A stretch of DNA of 51,312 nt from Niastella yeongjuensis. Lineage in GTDB: Bacteria > Bacteroidota > Bacteroidia > Chitinophagales > Chitinophagaceae. The notes under the pieces are model-generated. The model searched no databases. It had not been told where the DNA came from and saw only the letters and a list, made by a program, of their open reading frames with translations. This document shows positions 18,193 to 25,504 of this stretch, piece by piece. Position numbers and translations under genes: made by a program. How positions within the stretch are numbered: position 1 is the first letter of the stretch; each line of letters begins with the position of its first letter. The DNA lies in the NCBI RefSeq assembly GCF_900110245.1, contig NZ_FOCZ01000026.1, forward strand, positions 1-51,312, in the 5' to 3' direction.

Positions 18193-18771
18193 TTGGAGCC
18201 AAAAAGCAACTATACGATATCTGAATCCGACTTAATAAGAGGATGCATTGCAGGAGACCGGCGTATGCAGGAAGAACTGTATCTCCGTTTCTCTCCCAAA
18301 ATGTATGCGGTTTGCTTGCGATATGCCAGCAATGTCGAAGACGCGCAGGATCTGCTGCAGGAAGGTTTTATAAAGGTTTACAGAAACTTACACCATTTCA
18401 GGGCAGAAGGCTCCTTTGAAGGCTGGATCAGAAGGGTATTTGTAAATACGTCTATCGAACACTTTCGTAAAAAATCGACCAAATTGTCGATGGTTACTGA
18501 AAAAGAAGAAGGGACTATTGAAAATACCGACATCTCGGCTCTTGAAAACCTGGCAGAAAAAGACATCATAAAAATTGTTCAGGAATTATCTCCCGGCTAC
18601 AGAGCAGTGTTTAACCTGTATGTAGTGGAGGGATATTCGCACAAAGAGATCGGTGATATGATGGGGATCAGTGAGGGAACCAGCAAATCACAATTGGCGC
18701 GGGCCAAATCAGTTTTACAAAAGAAGATAGCACAATATTTAAGCGACACGCAAAAATCCTATACGCGATAA
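18193..18771 (+). CDS. ECF sigma-70 family factor
   Basis: The 192-residue protein has sigma region 2 (YLRFSPKMYAVCLRYASNVEDAQDLLQEGFIKVYRNL, residues about 30-68) and region 4 (LSPGYRAVFNLYVVEGYSHKEIGDMMGISEGTSKSQLARA). There are no regions 1.1 or 3, as usual for ECF factors. The frame starts at TTG (18193); no in-frame ATG lies before region 2 apart from an internal one, so TTG is the best choice. The gene 10 bases downstream encodes a single-pass membrane protein, most likely its anti-sigma factor. Confidence 0.92.
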   Translation: MEPKSNYTISESDLIRGCIAGDRRMQEELYLRFSPKMYAVCLRYASNVEDAQDLLQEGFIKVYRNLHHFRAEGSFEGWIRRVFVNTSIEHFRKKSTKLSMVTEKEEGTIENTDISALENLAEKDIIKIVQELSPGYRAVFNLYVVEGYSHKEIGDMMGISEGTSKSQLARAKSVLQKKIAQYLSDTQKSYTR

Positions 18772-18781
18772 CCCGGTAACC

Positions 18782-19819
18782 ATGGCAACGAAGATAAAAC
18801 ACATATTGAATAACCTCGAAGTACAGCCTCCACCGGGCGTATGGCCCGGCATTGCAGCCAGGCTGAATGCTGAATTTGATGCGGAGGACACCCCGGTTGC
18901 TCAAAAAATGTTTGATCTGGCCGTTACTCCGCCGGTAGGATTGTGGTCGACTATTGCCGCTGAACTGGGTAGTGATCGCGAAACAGACGAGGTACGGGTT
19001 GCCAGCAAATTAAATGACCTTTCCGTAGCGCCACCCGCTTCGGTTTGGAAAAAGATAGCCGCCTATTTATCAGCAGAACAAACTGCTGCCAAAAAAGAAG
19101 GCCGGGTCATTGACCTGCATTCTTCGCGCAGGGCTATTGTGGCCGCCGCTGCCATGGTATTGTTAACCGTTGGCGCCTGGTATTTCCTGGACAAAGCCAA
19201 TAATACGGCCGATACACCAGGAGTTGCCAGCAAAGCCGCTGCGACCCCTGCCAACAGCAACCATTCTACGGCCCCGGGCAGAACACGCGCTGCAGATACC
19301 GAAATCGGTGAGCGTCTTGCACAAAAGCCTATTGCCGCTTTATCGGCTTCCACCGAAGCCGGTCTTATCAACAACCGCTTTACCCGCCGTGGTGCCCGTC
19401 GTACTGCTTTTTACGACTATCAGCCCATTGCTACCAGTTATGCCGATGACGTACAGGCGGTTGATTTCAACAATGCCAACTCCCCTGACGTAGAGGCCCC
19501 GCTTATCCGCGATGCCAAGGGTCAGGTTATCCTCGATAAAAAACTGGTTACTTCTCCTGACAACTGTTACATCAATGTAACCAGCCCCAATGGAGAGCAA
19601 ACCCGCATTTCTTCCAAATTCCTGCACATCATCAGCACCCTGAACCAGGAAGCTGAACCACAGGATTACTTCGATTTCATGATGCAGGAGAACAGCCTGT
19701 GGAAAGTACGCTTCAGCGAATGGAAAGAAAAGTTCATGAACCAGGCGTCCTTTGTTCCTACAGCTACCAGCTTCACCGACATTCTCGAGCTGAAGGATCT
19801 TTTAATAGAAAATGAATAA
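18782..19819 (+). CDS. Single-pass membrane protein, probable anti-sigma factor
   Basis: This 345-residue protein follows the ECF sigma gene closely. Its N-terminal 105 residues are three tandem copies of one motif: LNNLEVQPPPGVWPGIAARL, FDLAVTPPVGLWSTIAAEL and LNDLSVAPPASVWKKIAAYL, spaced about 42 residues apart. A single membrane helix follows (RRAIVAAAAMVLLTVGAWYFL), then an Ala/Thr-rich linker and a C-terminal periplasmic domain. The layout (cytoplasmic binding part, one helix, external part) and the neighbour fit an anti-sigma factor, but the repeat is not the zinc-binding ASD I would expect. Role is inference. Confidence 0.75.
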   Translation: MATKIKHILNNLEVQPPPGVWPGIAARLNAEFDAEDTPVAQKMFDLAVTPPVGLWSTIAAELGSDRETDEVRVASKLNDLSVAPPASVWKKIAAYLSAEQTAAKKEGRVIDLHSSRRAIVAAAAMVLLTVGAWYFLDKANNTADTPGVASKAAATPANSNHSTAPGRTRAADTEIGERLAQKPIAALSASTEAGLINNRFTRRGARRTAFYDYQPIATSYADDVQAVDFNNANSPDVEAPLIRDAKGQVILDKKLVTSPDNCYINVTSPNGEQTRISSKFLHIISTLNQEAEPQDYFDFMMQENSLWKVRFSEWKEKFMNQASFVPTATSFTDILELKDLLIENE

Positions 19820-19866
19820 GGAAGCATTAGAAAGCGGAATAAGAAAGGCAGATAACCACTTATAGC

Positions 19867-20298
19867 ATGGCAAGAATTAAAGTTGAACTCCCTGAACAGT
19901 TTGTTTTCTCTACTACCATTCCCGTTCGCATTACCGATCTGAATTATGGCAAACATGTGGGCAATGATACCATCCTGAGCATGATCCATGAAGCCCGGGT
20001 GCAATACCTGAAACAATTAGGGTATGGCGAACTGGACCTGGCCGGCGTAGGTGTGATCATGAGCGACGTAGGCATTGAATTCAAAAGCGAATTGTTTTAC
20101 GGCGATGAAGTGATTGCTTCCGTAGCAGCAGGTGATATTACCAAAGTCTCCTTCGATCTCTATTACAAACTCGAAAAGCGTTCCGGCAATACCACACAAT
20201 TAGTAGCCGTAGCCAAAACCGGTATGGTTTGCTATGATTATGCAAAAAAGAAAGTTGCGGCTATCCCCACCGAAGTGGCTGAAAAGCTGAAAAGCTGA
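19867..20298 (+). CDS. Acyl-CoA thioesterase, 4HBT hotdog fold
   Basis: The 143-residue protein has the hotdog pattern of the 4-hydroxybenzoyl-CoA thioesterase/YbgC group: VRITDLNYGKHVGNDTILSMIHEARVQYL near the N-terminus, where the Asp-Leu-Asn...His pattern is a variant of the usual DxxxHVNN. Then come VGIEFKSELFYGDEV and a final strand. It probably hydrolyses acyl-CoA thioesters in the cytoplasm; substrate unknown. It is the last gene of the likely rdgB-sigma transcript and is followed directly by a stutter repeat. Confidence 0.85.
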   Translation: MARIKVELPEQFVFSTTIPVRITDLNYGKHVGNDTILSMIHEARVQYLKQLGYGELDLAGVGVIMSDVGIEFKSELFYGDEVIASVAAGDITKVSFDLYYKLEKRSGNTTQLVAVAKTGMVCYDYAKKKVAAIPTEVAEKLKS

Positions 20299-20412
20299 AA
20301 GGCAGTAGGCAGTAGGAAAATGGCAGAGGACAGAAGGCAAAGATGTAATTGGACTGGAAAGCTTTAAACTTTCAACTTTCAACTTTAAACTTTAAACTTA
20401 GAACTTTAAACA
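20299..20412. repeat. Composite intergenic stutter repeat (reverse order)
   Basis: Right after the stop codon: AGGCAGTAGGCAGTAGG, GCAGAGGACAGAAGGC, then CTTTAAACTTTCAACTTTC and AACTTTAAACTTTAAACTTAG. Read on the minus strand the module order equals that at 9911-10021. It separates the convergent thioesterase and aroE genes. Confidence 0.7.
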
Positions 20413-20443
20413 TACAAACTCAATAACCCACAAACCTAAAAAC

Positions 20444-21178
20444 TCAGGCATTCCAGATCCTCCAACTCTCTTCCGCCTGAATAATAAGCATATCATGCCC
20501 ATTCTTGATAGCAGCCCCTTGCTCCTCCCCTTTTTGTAAGAATAATGTTTTAGCGGGATTGTACACCAGGTCGAACAAATAATGGCTGGAAGTAAGCGCC
20601 TGGTATGGCAATGGCGGGCATTCATCGATGTTGGGATACATACCCAGCGGACTGGTATTGATGATCACCTCGTGTTCCTTTATTACTGCTTCATCAACCT
20701 GTTGGTATGACAACTGACGGGTAGTTCCCGGCGTGCGTGACACTTCATAAAACTCAATTCCCAGCTTGTTCAGTACAAAATGCACGGCTTTGGCAGCGCC
20801 GCCGGTGCCCAGCACCAGCGCCTTTTTATGATGTGGTTGCAGTAAAGGTCTTAACGATTCTTCAAAACCAACCACATCGGTATTATGACCGGTTAGCTCA
20901 CCGTTCTCAATTCTGATGCAGTTACAGGCGCCAATGGTTTTTACCACCTCGCTTTGTGCCGTAAGGAAGGGAATAACTTTCTCTTTGTAGGGAATGGTAA
21001 CATTCAGACCATGCAGATCGGTCTGTGTTTGAATAAGCGCAGCAAACTCATCAATAGAAGCCAGCGGGAAATTATCATACACGCAACCGGTGATCCCTTC
21101 CCGCTGGAACTTTTCTGTAAAATATTTCTGAGAAAATGAATGGCTTAACGGATAGCCAATCAAGCCATACTTTTTCAT
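20444..21178 (-). CDS. aroE: Shikimate dehydrogenase
   Basis: The 244-residue NADP-dependent enzyme reduces 3-dehydroshikimate to shikimate in aromatic amino acid synthesis. Motifs: YGLIGYPLSHSFSQKYF at the N-terminus (substrate Ser residues), GLNVTIPYKEKV with the catalytic Lys, GHNTDVVGF, and the dinucleotide-binding GTGGAAKAV. It is slightly short for the family (usually 260-290) but complete through the C-terminal GHDMLIIQAEESWRIW helix. It is downstream of the ComA-like gene, with a palindromic repeat between them. Confidence 0.94.
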   Translation of the reverse strand: MKKYGLIGYPLSHSFSQKYFTEKFQREGITGCVYDNFPLASIDEFAALIQTQTDLHGLNVTIPYKEKVIPFLTAQSEVVKTIGACNCIRIENGELTGHNTDVVGFEESLRPLLQPHHKKALVLGTGGAAKAVHFVLNKLGIEFYEVSRTPGTTRQLSYQQVDEAVIKEHEVIINTSPLGMYPNIDECPPLPYQALTSSHYLFDLVYNPAKTLFLQKGEEQGAAIKNGHDMLIIQAEESWRIWNA

Positions 21179-21222
21179 AACGAATTCGTTTTAACTGATG
21201 CCTCTGAGATCTTAAGTATAAT

Positions 21223-21321
21223 AGTGAGTGGTCAGTTGTCAGTGGTGAGTGGGCTCCCAATTGCTCGGAAGTCTGAATTATCGCGAGATCTCACTCACAA
21301 CTCACTACTCACAACTCACGA
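21223..21321. repeat. Imperfect palindromic GTGAGT/ACTCAC element, second copy
   Basis: Left arm GTGAGTGGTCAGTTGTCAG plus GTGGTGAGTGGG, core CTCGGAAGTCTGAATTATCG, right arm ACTCACAACTCACTACTCAC. The core matches that of 13721-13864 (CAGAAGTCTAAATAAT) and of 25378-25400 (CAGACATCGGAATAATCGCG). It fills the space between aroE and the ComA-like gene. Confidence 0.7.
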
Positions 21322-22095
21322 TTAGTGCTGTCCGTTTCCGTTCAGGAACAAATTGAACGTATCGCCACGCAAACCAATACGCATGGTTTCCAAAGGAATT
21401 ACTTCAGTAGGCGCAATGTTACCCAGGTTTACGTTACAGCCCAACAGCTCAATAAAGTACAGCTGCTGTGCTTTTTGAGGCGCTTCCCACAGGATCTTTT
21501 CGCCAGGTATCTGGGTTAAGATCTCCTGTACCAGGCCTTCCCGTACTTCACCAGAGCCCCGGTAAATACCTACGTTACCAGCTTCGCGGGCTTCGGCAAT
21601 TACGTAGGAAGAACCGGCTTTCAGCTCGGCACTCATCAACTCGATCCATTTATAAGGGGGGATAATATGAGCAGCATCTTTACTTCCCACTTCACTAAGT
21701 ACGGTACCATGTTTGGCCAGCTTTTCAATATACCCGCATTTTTCCGCATGGGGAATATTGATAGAGCCGTCACTTACTTCCATATAGGAAATACCATACT
21801 CTTTACAAACACTGATGTAATCATTGAACTGGTTACGGATCAGGAACGCCTCAAACAAAGTGCCGCCAAAATAAACGGGAATGTCATACGATTTGTAAAC
21901 TTCAATCTTTTCACGCAGGTTGGGTGTTACGAATGAAGTGCCAAAGCCGAGCTTAACAATATCGATGTGCGGGTGTCCCACGCTCATCATATTTTGCGCT
22001 TCCGGAATGCTGAGGCCCTTATCCATTACCATGGTAATACCGCTGTTGCGTGGTTTCTTAATCCTGTCGGGGATCTGTGTGAGGTTAAAATTCAT
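21322..22095 (-). CDS. Phosphosulfolactate synthase (ComA family)
   Basis: The 257-residue TIM-barrel protein (ATG at 22095, MNFNLTQIP) carries the ComA marks: TMVMDKGL, DIVKLGFGT, YFGGTLFEA, MEVSDGS, LSEVGSKD, VIAEARE and LLGCNVNLGNI. The family joins sulfite to phosphoenolpyruvate, making 2-phospho-3-sulfolactate. In archaea that leads to coenzyme M. In a Bacteroidetes it more likely feeds sulfonate metabolites, perhaps sulfonolipid precursors (inference). Upstream lies a TPR protein; downstream aroE. Confidence 0.88.
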   Translation of the reverse strand: MNFNLTQIPDRIKKPRNSGITMVMDKGLSIPEAQNMMSVGHPHIDIVKLGFGTSFVTPNLREKIEVYKSYDIPVYFGGTLFEAFLIRNQFNDYISVCKEYGISYMEVSDGSINIPHAEKCGYIEKLAKHGTVLSEVGSKDAAHIIPPYKWIELMSAELKAGSSYVIAEAREAGNVGIYRGSGEVREGLVQEILTQIPGEKILWEAPQKAQQLYFIELLGCNVNLGNIAPTEVIPLETMRIGLRGDTFNLFLNGNGQH

Positions 22096-22284
22096 TCCTA
22101 GTTTTTTTGTGCAACAATTTTTAAAGCCGCCGCAAAAATAATGGAAAACATCATACAAGCGATATGGTTAAAATCATATGCACAAACCATTTCGCTAATC
22201 ACATTAGCTAATGATAAGAAGACTGTTAAATTGAAATTAAAACGCCGGCGCTATGCAATAACCAGCCAGGTAGACTAATAATTT

Positions 22285-22323
22285 GACCTGTCAGTTTATC
22301 CTAAGGGTTTGCACTGGCAGGTC
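22285..22323. terminator. Hairpin downstream of the TPR gene
   Basis: GACCTGTCAG and CTGGCAGGTC form a 10-bp stem with one wobble and a 19-base loop. It lies 23 bases past the TPR gene stop (minus strand). The following T-tract is poor, so its strength as a terminator is uncertain. Confidence 0.5.
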
Positions 22324-22345
22324 TGTTGTTATTAAAACGGGCGTA

Positions 22346-23761
22346 TTAATTCTTTTTCTTATGATGGGCTATTACATCCATAACCAGCGGATGCCGCAAT
22401 ATAGCGGGATTCAGGTGTATCAGCTTTTTCAACAATTTGGGCGAAGCCATCAATGCTGATTCCAGCTGCAACAGGCCCTCCTTGGTTTTACCCAATGCCA
22501 GGTAAATGGCGCTGATGTAGTATAAGAATATGGGTTTAGATTCGGTGATCTTTAAAGCTGCCTTCGCCTGTTCAAGGGCTTCTTCATAAAATTCGCCCTG
22601 GTATAAACAGCGGATAAGCGCTTCCCAGCTTGAGATATTACGCGGCCGTTGCCGAACCACATTAGAAAAATACTGTATAGCTTCTTTATAATCGCCCAGC
22701 TGCATTTTACATTCACCCATGGCCAGGTTGTACTCCGGCTGCAGGCGGTGGATCTGCATGGCGCTTTCCAGCTGTTTTACGGCCATCGACCACTGTTCTT
22801 CGTTGATATAGGTACAGGCTATTTTGTAATACAGCTTGCTGTCGCCCTGGTTCAAATGCGAAGCCTTGCGATAATAGAACCTTGCCTGTGCAAAATTCTT
22901 CATGCGGTCGTAGCAGTGTCCTATAGCCTCATAAATCACATCTTCGGGCCTCGACAACTCCAACACCTTTTCCAGTACTTCAATGGCGTCTTTGTACTTA
23001 CGTAACCGAATAAAGGCATCGCCCATATTACGGTAGGCATAATCGAACTTTTCGTCGATGGCAACCGCGTACTTATAGGCATCGATGGCCTTTTCGTAAA
23101 GTTTTAACCCCTGAAAGCCTGCTGCCAGGTTAAACCAGGCCAGCTCGCTGTAGGGGTTTTCTTCTATGATCTGCTGATGCAGCGTAATGCTTTCTTCATT
23201 GCGGCCGGTAAAATCGGTCCAGAAGCAGATCTTGTACAATGCTTCTTCGTTGGCTGGTTCCTGTTCAAGGATCAGCTTGAGGCAGTCGAAGATCTTGTCG
23301 AATTCTTCGTAGTCATCATACACGTCGGCCAGCTCAAACAACAACTCTATGCGTTCCTGGCCTTCGAACAACTGGAGGGCATTTTCAAGCAGTTCCACTG
23401 CTTTCTCCTGCTGGTCCAGCGCCAGGTAAACGTCTGTTTTAAGAATATACAGGTTGATATCGTTGCTATCGAGTAATTCGGCGTGATTGAGTATTTCCAG
23501 GGCCTCGTTATAGTGCCTGGTGGCTATCAGGAGGTCAGCTTTTTTAATAAGCAATGCCGATGAATACGGATATTGTTCAATACCCATTTCAGCAGCTTCC
23601 AGCGCTTGCGGCAGGTCTTCTACGTCATCAAAATAGTCAATGATCTTTTCAAAGGCCTCTTCTTCCAAAAAGGAATTTCCCCGCCCCGCTTTCAGATTCT
23701 GGAACTGCTTAACTAACTCTCTGATTTCTTCATTATCCTGACGAAACGGATTTTCTCTCAT
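22346..23761 (-). CDS. TPR-repeat protein
   Basis: The 471-residue soluble protein is built almost entirely of tetratricopeptide helices: for example ALEAAEMGIEQYPYSSALLI, YNEALEILNHAELLD, LAWFNLAAGFQGLKLYEKAI and YAYRNMGDAFIRLRKYKDAI. I count at least ten units with the usual W/L/G/Y/A/P spacing. No signal peptide or membrane helix is visible, so it is a cytoplasmic scaffold. The N-terminus is acidic and helical (IRELVKQFQNLKAG). It lies upstream of the ComA-like gene; the specific partner is unknown. Confidence 0.9.
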   Translation of the reverse strand: MRENPFRQDNEEIRELVKQFQNLKAGRGNSFLEEEAFEKIIDYFDDVEDLPQALEAAEMGIEQYPYSSALLIKKADLLIATRHYNEALEILNHAELLDSNDINLYILKTDVYLALDQQEKAVELLENALQLFEGQERIELLFELADVYDDYEEFDKIFDCLKLILEQEPANEEALYKICFWTDFTGRNEESITLHQQIIEENPYSELAWFNLAAGFQGLKLYEKAIDAYKYAVAIDEKFDYAYRNMGDAFIRLRKYKDAIEVLEKVLELSRPEDVIYEAIGHCYDRMKNFAQARFYYRKASHLNQGDSKLYYKIACTYINEEQWSMAVKQLESAMQIHRLQPEYNLAMGECKMQLGDYKEAIQYFSNVVRQRPRNISSWEALIRCLYQGEFYEEALEQAKAALKITESKPIFLYYISAIYLALGKTKEGLLQLESALMASPKLLKKLIHLNPAILRHPLVMDVIAHHKKKN

Positions 23762-24088
23762 TTATTTAAATAGTAGGTTAATGTAAAATAGGATTTTCAT
23801 AAATGGTTACCAATTTTAATTTCTGACACCTGTCAACACGATCAACTGGGGTGAATTTAGCATAAAAACCGCTCTTTTTATCCCCATTTAACCCGCGCAT
23901 TTGTCAATGGTTCATCAATGATCAAAGACTGTATAGTGTTTGAATTACAATTGTTTACAAATACCAATCAAATAATTGTGAAAATCCCAACCCTTTTGTT
24001 ATGAAATCCGTAACATTTAGGTATCTCATACGTTAAGAGAAGTATAAACTTTAATCCGGAGGGTTAAAGAAAACCAAATATTTTTTTA

Positions 24089-24096
24089 TATTTTTG
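24089..24096 (+). promoter_or_regulatory. -7 box for the small exported protein
   Basis: TATTTTTG fits the Bacteroidetes TAnnTTTG box; a start near 24103 would rule out the ATG at 24105 and favour that at 24138. The rest of the gap 23762-24137 (about 376 bases) is AT-rich and contains nothing else I can support. Confidence 0.45.
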
Positions 24097-24137
24097 TAGT
24101 CAATATGCAAGCAAACTTTACGCTAAAACTTAACCAC

Positions 24138-24506
24138 ATGCTTAAAAAGACCATCATCAGTTGTGCGATGATCGGGGCATTTGCGCTTGCGCTGGCCAGC
24201 AGCGGAGGTGGTGACAAAAAGAAGGCGGAGTCGCTTCGCAAACCCGATTTTACTCCTATCAGAACCACAAATGGCTTTACCCTGAAAGCCGGTCCTTCCT
24301 ATACTGGAAGCCACACTTTCTACAGTGTTCGCACCAACAACGTAATCACCTGCAACACCGTGGTGACTTATCAGCAAGGCAATAAGGTATTCATTTTACC
24401 TTATAAAAGCAGCAGCCGGGTCAACATCAATGTAACCCCTGATAAATCAACTTATCAACACAACAACCTGAACGCTTTCGATCTGAAGTTCCGCTTACGT
24501 AAATAA
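24138..24506 (+). CDS. Small exported hypothetical protein
   Basis: The 122-residue product (start MLKKTIISCAM) has a signal peptide with a hydrophobic core IGAFALALASS. A mature part follows with strands FTLKAGPSYTGSHTFYSV, NNVITCNTVVTYQQGNKVFILPYK and a basic end (FDLKFRLRK). I do not recognise a family. The upstream ATG at 24105 was rejected because it lies too close to the presumed transcription start and would put 11 extra residues before a good signal peptide. Convergent with the next gene. Confidence 0.65.
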   Translation: MLKKTIISCAMIGAFALALASSGGGDKKKAESLRKPDFTPIRTTNGFTLKAGPSYTGSHTFYSVRTNNVITCNTVVTYQQGNKVFILPYKSSSRVNINVTPDKSTYQHNNLNAFDLKFRLRK

Positions 24507-24522
24507 GCCGGAAACTTCCAGC

Positions 24523-25188
24523 TTAATTACTTGCGTTCAATTTTTTACTATCCTCATACGTTATTTCGCGGTAGCCTGATGTAGGTATATCGAATTTAGA
24601 AGCCGGTACCGGGTTCATATTGATCTTTGATACCGTGTATTTGATGGTCAGTTTTCCCTGCACCAATTCATACTCCAGCGGCAGCCCGTTCAGGTTCTTG
24701 AACATGTACTCATAGTCCTTGTTCTCTGGAACGATATCGGCGGTGTAGTATACGGTAAAAGTAGATCCGTCAGGAAACGTAGCTACGGCCTTAATACAAT
24801 TATAACCTGCAATAGATTTGGTATCGCTGGTATTGGCAAAAGTAATCCCGTCGTAGCGTTTATTGGTCTCCGCCCAGTTCTCACTGGTCATCCTGGTCAG
24901 CAGTTTCTGTCCGCTCACTTCTTTCAACACCACTGTGGTCCCCGACTTGGAGTCGTGAATAGCAGCCGAAGAAAACAAGGCGCTGGCTATTTCGGCCCGG
25001 CTCATGTTTCCCTTTATATAGATTGTTTTAATATGTCCATCAAAGGCATCGGCCAGTTTGGGCTCCTTGCTTCCGCTTGAAATACTGGCATCGTACGTAA
25101 GGGTAAGCTCGTTTACCTTACGCTGTGCCTGGGCCGCCAATTGCATCCCCAAAACACTCACTAACAGTATTGCAATATTCTTTTTCAT
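24523..25188 (-). CDS. Exported hypothetical protein, GLPGLI/DUF4412-like
   Basis: The 221-residue protein has a signal peptide ending LAAQAQ at about residue 21, then a beta-rich mature part. Features are VNELTLTYDASIS, a region with YIKGNMSRAEIASALF, SIAGYNCIKAVATFPDGSTFTVYYT (the phrase 'GYxCxKA' typical of GLPGLI/DUF4412-like periplasmic proteins) and a C-terminal PASKFDIPTSGYREITYED. Periplasmic, function unknown; family placement is tentative. Confidence 0.75.
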   Translation of the reverse strand: MKKNIAILLVSVLGMQLAAQAQRKVNELTLTYDASISSGSKEPKLADAFDGHIKTIYIKGNMSRAEIASALFSSAAIHDSKSGTTVVLKEVSGQKLLTRMTSENWAETNKRYDGITFANTSDTKSIAGYNCIKAVATFPDGSTFTVYYTADIVPENKDYEYMFKNLNGLPLEYELVQGKLTIKYTVSKINMNPVPASKFDIPTSGYREITYEDSKKLNASN

Positions 25189-25312
25189 AATCTACGGTTG
25201 TAATAATAATCTAGATGGGGATAAGGTAATAATAGTTGCTGCGTAAAATACAAAGACCGGTTAATTTTAAAAAGGTTAAGCCGGTTTTATTGAGAATATT
25301 GTTAAAAATGAG

Positions 25313-25440
25313 GCAGTTGTGGTCAAAAAGGCAATGGGCAGAAGGCAGAGGGCAGAAGGCAGAGATTTGTTGCCGATTTTTCAGACATCGGAATAATCGC
25401 GAGCCCACTCACCACTGACCACTCACCACCACTCACACCT
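25313..25440. repeat. Composite repeat joining CTGCC and ACTCAC modules
   Basis: GGCAGAAGGCAGAGGGCAG and AAGGCAGAG are followed by the core CAGACATCGGAATAATCGCG and then by CCACTCACCACTGACCACTC. It joins the heptamer module to the half-palindrome module known from 21223-21321, showing that the two kinds of repeat belong together. It lies upstream of the 24523-25188 gene and downstream of yidC. Confidence 0.65.
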
Positions 25441-25452
25441 CCTTCCAAAAGA

Positions 25453-25479
25453 AAAGTGAGCCCGAATCAGACTCACTTT
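25453..25479 (-). terminator. Rho-independent terminator of yidC
   Basis: AAAGTGAG and CTCACTTT form an 8-bp stem with an 11-base loop. On the minus strand it is followed by TTCTTTT. It lies 26 bases past the yidC stop. Confidence 0.75.
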
Positions 25480-25504
25480 CCCTTATATAACGAATTACAT
25501 TAAG

